NCBI GenBank assembly: GCA_046566095.1
Contig: JBKHXI010000195.1
Location: 1-12,328 of the forward strand
Origin: CAMPJU01 sp046566095
GTDB taxonomy: Bacteria > Pseudomonadota > Gammaproteobacteria > Xanthomonadales > Xanthomonadaceae
Direction of reading: 5' to 3'
Length of the DNA stretch: 12,328 nt
The notes beneath the pieces are model-generated. The model was given only the letters and a program-made list of their open reading frames with translations, searched no databases and was not told where the DNA came from. Positions 5,089 to 10,956 of the stretch are shown here, piece by piece. The position numbers were made by a program, and so were the translations under genes. Position 1 is the first letter of the stretch. Every line of letters starts with the position of its first letter.

Positions 5089-6771
5089 ATGCGCGGAAAG
5101 CGGCATGTGATGGCGGCGCTGCTGGCGACGGCGACGGCGATGGCGGCGCCCGCGGGCGCGGCACGGGAAACGACCGTGCTCAGCGCCGCGCGGATCCACA
5201 CCCTGGACCCGGCGCGGCCCCTGGCCGAGGCCCTGGCCTTCGACGCGCAGGGCCGGATCCTGGCGGTGGGCGATCGCGGCGAGCTGCTCGCGCGCTATCC
5301 GGGCGCGGCGCGGGTGGACGCCGGGCAGGCCACCGTGGTGCCCGGCCTGATCGACGCGCACGGCCATGTCGCCAACCTCGGCCTTGCCCGGATGCGGGTG
5401 GACCTGGCCGGCGCCGCCAGCAAGGCCGAGGTGCTCGAGCGCCTGCGCGCCTTCGCCGCCGAACTGCCCCCGGGCGCCTGGCTGCTCGGGCGCGGCTGGG
5501 ACCAGAACCGCTGGCCGGAGCGCGCGTTCCCGTCCGCCGCCGACCTGGACGCCGCCTTCCCGGACCGTCCGGTCTGGCTGGAGCGGATCGACGGCCATGC
5601 CGGCTGGGCGAATACGGCGGCGCTGCGCACCGTCGCGCGCGACCTGTCGGGCGACTGGCAGCCGGACGGCGGCCGCATCGAGCGCGATGCGCGCGGCCAG
5701 GCCACCGGCGTCTTCGTCGATGCGGCGATGGCCCTGGTCGAGGACGCGATCCCGCCGCTGGACGCCGCCGCCACCGAGCGCGCGCTGGAACTGGGCATGC
5801 GCGCCGCGGTCGCCAACGGGCTGACCGGGGTGCACGATGCCGGCGTGTCGCTGGCGCAGCTGGAAGCCTACCGGCGCCTGGCCGACCGCGGCGCGCTGCC
5901 GCTGCGGATCACCGCCATGGCCGATGGCGACGGCGCCGCGCTGGCCTGGTTGTGCGAGCACGGCCCGTACCGGCACCCGGGCGGCCGGCTGCGGATGCGC
6001 ACGGTCAAGCTCTACGTGGACGGTGCGCTCGGCAGCCGCGGCGCCGCGCTGCTGGAGGATTACAGCGACGACCCGGGCAACCGCGGCCTGCTGCTGCTGC
6101 AGCCCGCGCCGTTGCGGGAAGTCGCCGGCCGCGCCCGCGGCTGCGGGGTGCAGGTCGCCACCCATGCGATCGGCGACCGCGGCAACCGGGTGGTGCTCGA
6201 CGCCTACCAGGCGCTGCTCGCCGGCCAGGACGCCGCGGCGCTGCGCTGGCGCATCGAACACGCGCAGCTGCTGGCGCCGGAGGACCTGCCGCGGCTGGCC
6301 GCGCTCGGCGTGATCGCCTCGATGCAGCCGACCCACGCCACCTCCGACATGCCCTGGGCGCAGGACCGGGTCGGCCCGCTGCGGATCGTCGGCGCCTACG
6401 CCTGGCGGCAGCTGCGCGACAGCGGTGCGCGGCTGGCGTTCGGCTCCGATTTCCCGGTCGAGTCGGTGGATCCGCGCCTGGGCCTGCATGCCGCGGCCAC
6501 CCGCGCCGACCTGCACGGCCATCCGGCCGGCGGCTGGCTGCCGCAGGAGAAGCTCACCGCTTGGGAGGCGCTGCGCGGCTTCACCCGCGACGCGGCCTGG
6601 GCCGGCTTCGCCGAGGACGAGGTCGGCACCCTGGCCCCCGGCCTGCGCGCCGACTTCGTCCTGCTCGACCGCGACCCGCTGGCGGTGCCGCCCGCCGACC
6701 TGCCCGCCCTGCAGGTGCTCGCCACCTGGGTCGACGGCCGCTCCGTCTACGAGCGCCCCGACGCCCCATAA
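5089..6771 (+). CDS. secreted YtcJ-type amidohydrolase (Amidohydro_3 family)
   Basis: The 560-residue product begins with a signal peptide (MRGKRHVMAALLATATAMAAPAGA, with AGA-A cleavage near residue 25). The amidohydrolase fold follows. Metal-site strand 1 is PGLIDAHGHV with His91 and His93. VKLYVDGALGSRGA has Lys307, the likely bridging lysine. THAIGDRGN has His359, IEHAQL has His391, and FGSDFPVES has catalytic Asp454. The C-terminal LAPGLRADFVLLDRDP closes the composite beta-sandwich typical of the family. Relatives include YtcJ and N-substituted formamide deformylase, which hydrolyse C-N bonds, but the substrate cannot be told from sequence. The signal peptide places it in the periplasm or outer-membrane side. 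It is divergent from phoH and lies 204 nt upstream of the TetR operon on the same strand. The REP-like hairpins in between suggest a separate transcript. Confidence 0.9.
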   Translation: MRGKRHVMAALLATATAMAAPAGAARETTVLSAARIHTLDPARPLAEALAFDAQGRILAVGDRGELLARYPGAARVDAGQATVVPGLIDAHGHVANLGLARMRVDLAGAASKAEVLERLRAFAAELPPGAWLLGRGWDQNRWPERAFPSAADLDAAFPDRPVWLERIDGHAGWANTAALRTVARDLSGDWQPDGGRIERDARGQATGVFVDAAMALVEDAIPPLDAAATERALELGMRAAVANGLTGVHDAGVSLAQLEAYRRLADRGALPLRITAMADGDGAALAWLCEHGPYRHPGGRLRMRTVKLYVDGALGSRGAALLEDYSDDPGNRGLLLLQPAPLREVAGRARGCGVQVATHAIGDRGNRVVLDAYQALLAGQDAAALRWRIEHAQLLAPEDLPRLAALGVIASMQPTHATSDMPWAQDRVGPLRIVGAYAWRQLRDSGARLAFGSDFPVESVDPRLGLHAAATRADLHGHPAGGWLPQEKLTAWEALRGFTRDAAWAGFAEDEVGTLAPGLRADFVLLDRDPLAVPPADLPALQVLATWVDGRSVYERPDAP

Positions 6772-6787
6772 CCCCCGAGCGTGCCCA

Positions 6788-6857
6788 TGTAGGAGGGGTT
6801 CAGCCCCGACCCCGCGTCCTGCAAATATCGGCTGCAGGAGCTGCGCAAGCTGCGCCC
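6788..6857. repeat. cluster of REP-like elements after amidohydrolase
   Basis: Two REP-like units are visible. The first, at 6788-6811, reads TGTAGGAGGGGTTCAGCCCC plus GACC, with a GGGG/CCCC stem. The second, at 6833-6857, reads TGCAGGAGCTGCGCAAGCTG plus CGCCC. Both lie in the same orientation. An additional inverted repeat TCCTGCA (6817-6823) / TGCAGGA (6833-6839) joins them. The cluster lies 17 nt after the amidohydrolase stop and may stabilise or end its mRNA. No T-tract follows. Confidence 0.65.
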
Positions 6858-6945
6858 CCGCCGCTTGGACGACCGTGTCGCAGCCCCATCCCAACCCTGT
6901 CGCATGGCGCTTCCAGCCGCGGAACCGCCGTCCGTCGGGATGCGC

Positions 6946-6957
6946 TTGAAAAATAAT
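6946..6957 (+). promoter_or_regulatory. possible promoter elements of TetR operon
   Basis: In an abruptly AT-rich patch, TTGAAA (6946-6951) resembles a -35 box, and AATAAT (6952-6957) matches TATAAT at five of six positions. They are adjacent, so they cannot belong to the same promoter. If AATAAT is the -10, transcription would start near 6964, inside the palindrome. If TTGAAA is the -35, a weak ATTAAT at 6968-6973 would be the -10. Either way the palindrome overlaps core promoter DNA. Confidence 0.35.
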
Positions 6958-6974
6958 TAATTGATCAATTAATT
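6955..6974. promoter_or_regulatory. 20-bp perfect palindrome, likely TetR operator
   Basis: AATTAATTGATCAATTAATT is perfectly self-complementary over 20 bp and strikingly AT-rich in a GC-rich neighbourhood. It ends one base before the ATG at 6976 of the TetR-family gene. Position and symmetry fit an autoregulatory operator controlling the TetR-HlyD-ABC operon. Binding by this particular regulator is inferred. Confidence 0.75.
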
Positions 6975-6975
6975 T

Positions 6976-7725
6976 ATGGGCATGCCAGCTCGCAGGCCAC
7001 GACCAAGCCGACCGCAAGCGACCGCAGCACCAGCCAGGGTCCGGCCCGGCGCGCCCGCAGACGGCGCGATCGCACAGCGCCGCATCCGTGCACCGGGCCG
7101 GCCCGGTGCGGACGCCCCCGCGCCCGACCTGCGCGAGCGGGTGCTGGACGCCGCGCTGGCCTGCTACGTGCGCACCGGCATCGCCGCCACCTCGATGCGC
7201 GCCATCGCCGACGAGGCCGCGGTCACCCCTGCGCTGCTGCATTACTACTTCGGAGACAAGGCCCGGCTGCAGGCGGCGGTGGTCGAGGAGCGGCTGCGCC
7301 CGGCGATCGGACTGCTGCGCGAGCACGTGGGTCGCGGCGGCGCGGATCCGGCGGGCATGGTCGCCGGCTTCGTGCGCGGCGTGGACGCGGTGGTCGCCTC
7401 GCATCCCTGGCTGCCCTCGCTCTGGGTACGCGAGGTCCTGTGCGAGGGCGGGGCGCTGCGCGACTTCCTGCTTCGCGAAGTCGGGCCGACGCTGCCGCAG
7501 GCGATGGCCGCGCGCTTCGCCCATGCCCAGCGCGAGGGCACGCTCAACCCCGACCTGGACCCGCGGCTGCTGGTGGTTTCGCTGGTCGGCCTGACCCTGT
7601 TCCCGGCCGCCGGCGCCCCGATCTGGCGGCAACTGTTCGATGCCGGCGACATCGATGCGTCGGCGCTGCGCGACCACACCATCGCCCTGCTCGACCGGGG
7701 ACTGGAGCTGACCGATGAGGCATGA
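6976..7725 (+). CDS. TetR/AcrR family regulator of the adjacent ABC exporter
   Basis: The 249-residue product has a typical TetR DNA-binding domain at about 51-100: DLRERVLDAALACYVRTGIA, then the helix-turn-helix TSMRAIADEAAVTPALLHYYFGDKARL. An all-helical ligand and dimer domain follows (about 105-245). Residues 1-50 are a low-complexity Arg/Pro/Ala extension not usual in the family. The start is uncertain. Neither ATG 6976 nor ATG 6982 has a Shine-Dalgarno, because the operator palindrome occupies that position, so translation may be leaderless. No other in-frame start lies before the first helix. The downstream gene order (HlyD, ATPase, permease) resembles cecR-ybhGFSR of E. coli, where the TetR protein represses the exporter genes. 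The same logic is inferred here. The gene overlaps the next by 11 nt. Confidence 0.9.
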   Translation: MGMPARRPRPSRPQATAAPARVRPGAPADGAIAQRRIRAPGRPGADAPAPDLRERVLDAALACYVRTGIAATSMRAIADEAAVTPALLHYYFGDKARLQAAVVEERLRPAIGLLREHVGRGGADPAGMVAGFVRGVDAVVASHPWLPSLWVREVLCEGGALRDFLLREVGPTLPQAMAARFAHAQREGTLNPDLDPRLLVVSLVGLTLFPAAGAPIWRQLFDAGDIDASALRDHTIALLDRGLELTDEA

Positions 7726-8707
7726 GCGGGCAAGCCGCAGGATCCTCGTTGTCGCGGCCGCGCTTGCGCTGGCGTGGGCGGCCTCCGGCTGCCAGCGTGC
7801 TCCGGCGGACGCGCTGGGGGCGCTCGAGTACGACCGTGTCGCGCTGCCGGCGCCGGCGTCCGAGCGCATCGCCGAAATCGCCGTGCGGGAGGGCGAACGG
7901 GTCGTGGCCGGGCAGGTCGTGGCCCGGCTGGAGGATGCGCGTACCGGCGCGGTCGCCGCCGCCGCCGATGCCGAGACCAGGCGCCAGCGCGCCGTCCTCG
8001 ACGAACTGCAATCCGGCCCGCGCGCCGAGCGCATCGCCCAGGCGCGCGCCCAGCTGGCCGCGGCGCGGGCGCAGGCGCGCGACGCGCAGGCCTATTCCGC
8101 CCGGCTGGAGCCGCTGGGCAGGCAACGGCTGGTCGCGGCGGTCGAAGTCGACCGTGCCCGCGCCGCGGCCGCGCAGGCGCAGGCCCAGGTGCGGGCATCG
8201 GCCGCGGCGCTGGAGGAACTCGAACGCGGTGCCCGCGGCGAGGAGCTCGCGCAGGGCCTGGCTGCGCTCGAGTCCGCAGCCGCGCGCGCCGATGCGCAGC
8301 GCGTCGCGCTGGAGGAACTGGCGGTGGTCGCCCCGCGCGCAGGCATCGTCGACAGCCTGCCCTACGAAGCCGGCGACCGGCCGCCGGCAGGCGCCCCGCT
8401 TGCGATCCTGCTGGTGGGCGAGGCGCCGCATGCGCGGGTGTACCTGCCGGCGGCCCTGCGCGCGCGGGTCGCGGTCGGCAGCGCGGCCCAGGTCCGGATC
8501 GACGGTCGCGATCGGCCGTTGCCGGGCCGGGTGCGCGCGATCCGCAGCGAACCGGTGTTCACGCCGTATTACGCGCTCAGCGGCGAGGACGCGGCCCGCC
8601 TGAGCTGGCTGGCCGAGGTGGAGCTGACCGGCGCCGAGGCGACCGGATTGCCCGCGGGCCTGCCGGTGCGGGTCGCCTTTCCCGGTGCGGATGCCCGGGG
8701 CGAATAG
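7715..8707 (+). CDS. HlyD/YbhG-type adaptor, predicted lipoprotein
   Basis: The 330-residue product starts with a lipoprotein signal, LVVAAALALAWAASGC, with Cys26 as the lipidated residue and Gln at +2. The first half-lipoyl segment (about 44-73, ERIAEIAVREGERVVAGQVVARL) leads into a long alpha-helical hairpin (about 75-200) rich in Ala, Gln, Arg and Glu, with the turn near LEPLGRQRLVAAVEVD. The second half-lipoyl segment follows (VVAPRAGIVDSLPYEAGDRPPAGAPL) and then a beta-barrel region. This is the periplasmic membrane-fusion protein expected to link the ABC exporter to an outer-membrane TolC-like channel, which is not encoded in this window. ATG 7715 has GGAG seven bases upstream and lies inside the end of the TetR gene, indicating translational coupling. 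A lipid anchor, rather than a membrane helix, is the notable difference from many HlyD proteins. Confidence 0.9.
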   Translation: MRHERASRRILVVAAALALAWAASGCQRAPADALGALEYDRVALPAPASERIAEIAVREGERVVAGQVVARLEDARTGAVAAAADAETRRQRAVLDELQSGPRAERIAQARAQLAAARAQARDAQAYSARLEPLGRQRLVAAVEVDRARAAAAQAQAQVRASAAALEELERGARGEELAQGLAALESAAARADAQRVALEELAVVAPRAGIVDSLPYEAGDRPPAGAPLAILLVGEAPHARVYLPAALRARVAVGSAAQVRIDGRDRPLPGRVRAIRSEPVFTPYYALSGEDAARLSWLAEVELTGAEATGLPAGLPVRVAFPGADARGE

Positions 8708-8711
8708 GGCC

Positions 8712-9701
8712 ATGGCCAGCGTGCATGCAGCCGCGGGCGATGCCCGCAACGGCGAACCGGCGCCGGCGATCCGCGCGCGCGGCATGACCCGCCGCTTCGG
8801 CGAGCTGGTGGCGGTCGACCGCGTCGACCTCACGGTGCCGCGCGCGCAGGTCTACGGTTTCCTCGGGCCGAACGGTTCCGGCAAGTCCACCACGATCCGC
8901 ATGCTCTGCGGCCTGCTGACGCCGAGCGCCGGCGAGATCGAGGTGCTGGGGCTGCGGATCCCCGAGCAGGCCGAGGCGCTGCGCCGCCGCATCGGCTACA
9001 TGACCCAGCGCTTCTCGCTGTTCGAGGACCTGTCGGTGCGCGAGAACCTGGAATTCCTGGCCGCGGTGCAGGGACTGCCGCGCGCCGCGTCGCGCAGCCG
9101 GGTGGATGCGCTCGTCGAGCGGTACCGCTTCGGCGACCGCCAGCGCCAGCTCGCCGGCACCCTCAGCGGCGGCCAGAAGCAGCGGCTGGCGCTTGCCGGG
9201 GCGGTGCTGCACGAGCCCGAACTGCTGTTCCTCGACGAGCCGACCAGCGCGGTCGATCCGCAGTCGCGGCGCGACTTCTGGGAGACGCTGTTCGAGCTGG
9301 CCGATGCCGGCACCACGCTGCTGGTTTCCACCCACTACATGGACGAGGCCGAGCGCTGCCACCGGCTGGCGATCCTGGATCGCGGCGCGCTGGTCGCCGA
9401 CGGCAGCCCCGCGCAACTTGCGGGCGCGCTGGCCGGGCGTACGTTCGAGGTGCGCTCGTCCCAGCCGCGCCGTGCACAGCGCGCGCTGTCCGACGCGCCG
9501 GGCGTGCTGAGCGTGGCCCAGATCGGCAACCTGCTGCGGGTGCTGGCCGCAGGGCCAGGCGTCGATGCGCGCGACCTCGACGCCGTCCTGCGTGCCGCCG
9601 GGCTGGGGGGAGAAGCCCGGCCTGCGGCGCCGGACCTGGAGGACGTGTTCGTGGCCGCCACCCGGGCGCGGCCGGCCGACCCCCGGGAGCGCGCGGCGTG
9701 A
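8712..9701 (+). CDS. ABC transporter ATP-binding protein (YbhF/YhhJ-operon type)
   Basis: The 329-residue single-domain ATPase has Walker A GPNGSGKST (52-60), a Q-loop in YMTQRFSLFEDLSVREN, ABC signature LSGGQ (151-155), Walker B LLFLDEP (171-177) and an H-loop in STHYMDEAE (His208). The C-terminal 90 residues resemble the regulatory tail of drug-export ATPases of the DrrA type. It should power the ABC-2 permease encoded next. E. coli YbhF fuses two such ATPase domains; here there is one, so a homodimer is expected. The start is a choice. ATG 8712 lies four bases after the HlyD stop. GTG 8685 and ATG 8691 are also in frame but would overlap HlyD, and the extra residues show no family similarity. 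The Shine-Dalgarno for 8712 is modest. Confidence 0.92.
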   Translation: MASVHAAAGDARNGEPAPAIRARGMTRRFGELVAVDRVDLTVPRAQVYGFLGPNGSGKSTTIRMLCGLLTPSAGEIEVLGLRIPEQAEALRRRIGYMTQRFSLFEDLSVRENLEFLAAVQGLPRAASRSRVDALVERYRFGDRQRQLAGTLSGGQKQRLALAGAVLHEPELLFLDEPTSAVDPQSRRDFWETLFELADAGTTLLVSTHYMDEAERCHRLAILDRGALVADGSPAQLAGALAGRTFEVRSSQPRRAQRALSDAPGVLSVAQIGNLLRVLAAGPGVDARDLDAVLRAAGLGGEARPAAPDLEDVFVAATRARPADPRERAA

Positions 9702-10801
9702 ACGGGCGCCGGCTGTGGGCGGTCATGCTCAAGGAGCTGCGGCAGCTGCGCCGCGACCGGATCACGCTGGCGATGATCGTCGGCATCCCGGTGCTGCAGC
9801 TGGTGCTGTTCGGCTATGCGATCAACCTCAACCTGCGCGGGCTGGACGCTGCCATCGCCGACCAGGCGCATACCGCCGGCTCGCGTGCGCTGGCGATGGA
9901 CATGCTGGCGACCGGGGTGATCGAGGTGCGGCGCGAGGCGGGCACGCCGCAGGAACTGATGGCGCTGCTGCGGCGCGGCGAGATCAGCGTCGGCGTCGCG
10001 ATCCCGCCCGACTTCGAACGGCGGCGCCTGGACGGGCGCGAGGCGGTGCAGGTGCTGGTCGACGGCAGCGACACGGTGGTGCAGGCGGCCGCGGTGCAGC
10101 TCGCGCAGATGCCGCTCGATGGCGGCGCTGCGCCGGCAGCACGGGCCGCGGCCGGAAGGGAGCCGCCGATCGGCGTGGTCGCGTTCTACAACCCGGAAAG
10201 GCGCTCCGCGGTCAACATCGTGCCCGGCCTGATCGGGGTGATCCTGACCATGACCATGGTGCTGTTCACCGCGGTGGCGATCGTGCGCGAGCGCGAGCGC
10301 GGCAACATGGAACTGCTGATCGCGACACCGGTGAGCCGCGGCGAGCTGATGCTCGGCAAGGTGCTGCCCTACGCCGCGATCGGCCTGGTCCAGACCACGG
10401 TGGTGCTGCTGCTCGGCCTGTGGCTGTTCGACGTGCCGGTGCGCGGCGGGGTGTTCGACGTCTATGTCGCCGCGACCCTGCTGATCCTGGCCAACCTCAC
10501 CCTCGGCCTGTTGATCAGCACCCGCGCCCGGTCGCAGTTCCAGGCGATGCAGATGACCTTCTTCGTGTTCCTGCCCTCGATCCTGCTGTCGGGCTTCATG
10601 TTCCCGTTCGCCGGCATGCCGGCGCCGGCGCAATGGCTGGCCGAAGTCCTGCCGCTGACCCATTTCCTGCGCCTGGTGCGGGGGGTGATGCTGCGCGGCG
10701 CCGGCCTGTGGGAGCTGTGGCCGGAGGTGCTGGCGCTGGCGGCCTTCACCGCGATCATGATGACCGCCGCGATCCTGCGTTTCCGCAAGCGGCTCGACTA
10801 G
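9698..10801 (+). CDS. ABC-2 type permease (YhhJ/YbhR-like)
   Basis: The 367-residue membrane protein starts at GTG 9698, overlapping the ATPase stop in GTGA, with GGGAG eight bases upstream. One membrane segment (about 22-43) is followed by a large periplasmic domain (about 45-170). Five more segments lie at about 174-196, 223-245, 255-274, 285-306 and 342-361. The cytoplasmic VRERERGNMELLIATPVSR (197-214) is the ABC-2 coupling region that meets the ATPase. The layout matches the ABC2_membrane_3 family, which includes YhhJ, YbhS and YbhR. Only one permease is present where E. coli ybhFSR has two, so a homodimeric pore is inferred. The substrate is unknown; relatives export drugs and cations. 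It is the last gene of the operon. Confidence 0.92.
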   Translation: MNGRRLWAVMLKELRQLRRDRITLAMIVGIPVLQLVLFGYAINLNLRGLDAAIADQAHTAGSRALAMDMLATGVIEVRREAGTPQELMALLRRGEISVGVAIPPDFERRRLDGREAVQVLVDGSDTVVQAAAVQLAQMPLDGGAAPAARAAAGREPPIGVVAFYNPERRSAVNIVPGLIGVILTMTMVLFTAVAIVRERERGNMELLIATPVSRGELMLGKVLPYAAIGLVQTTVVLLLGLWLFDVPVRGGVFDVYVAATLLILANLTLGLLISTRARSQFQAMQMTFFVFLPSILLSGFMFPFAGMPAPAQWLAEVLPLTHFLRLVRGVMLRGAGLWELWPEVLALAAFTAIMMTAAILRFRKRLD

Positions 10802-10847
10802 GCCGGTTCCCGGGATCAGCTGTCGGCCTGCGCCACCCGGCTTCCCA

Positions 10848-10937
10848 TGCAGGAGGGGCTTCAGCCCCGACCTCCGAAGCGCATCGGGTGAGGGAGGGGA
10901 GATCTCGCCGATGGTCGCGGCTGAAGCCGCTCCTGCA
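10848..10937. repeat. convergent REP pair (BIME-like) between permease gene and miaB
   Basis: The left unit, 10848-10872, reads TGCAGGAGGGGCTTCAGCCC plus CGACC. The right unit, 10913-10937, is the same on the minus strand except for two positions. Those two changes are compensatory: GGGGCTTCAGCCCC against GCGGCTTCAGCCGC, so each keeps a perfect 6-bp hairpin. A 40-nt spacer separates them. The pair lies where the plus-strand exporter operon and minus-strand miaB converge, a classic REP location. It could protect both mRNA 3' ends or help termination, but no T-tract is present. Confidence 0.85.
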
Positions 10938-10956
10938 GCAATGCCGGGCGCGGGGC

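Noticed and set aside
5004..5201. N-terminal extension of phoH to ATG 5201
   Set aside because: It would be antisense to the amidohydrolase signal peptide, shows no PhoH similarity, and the family N-terminus fits ATG 5003.
3345..6956. Long plus-strand open frame of about 1200 codons
   Set aside because: It runs antisense to ybeY and phoH and out of frame across the amidohydrolase. Its composition is typical of a GC-rich shadow frame.
4030..8034. Very long open frame on the minus strand (over 1300 codons) opposite phoH, amidohydrolase and TetR genes
   Set aside because: It is antisense to the clear amidohydrolase and TetR genes and out of frame with phoH. Its translation is low-complexity Arg/Gly/Ala sequence, as expected from GC-rich third-position bias, with no recognisable domain.
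10800..10829. AGGCCG / CGGCCT inverted repeat as operon terminator
   Set aside because: It has only six pairs with an 18-nt loop and no T-tract; the REP pair downstream is the stronger 3'-end structure.
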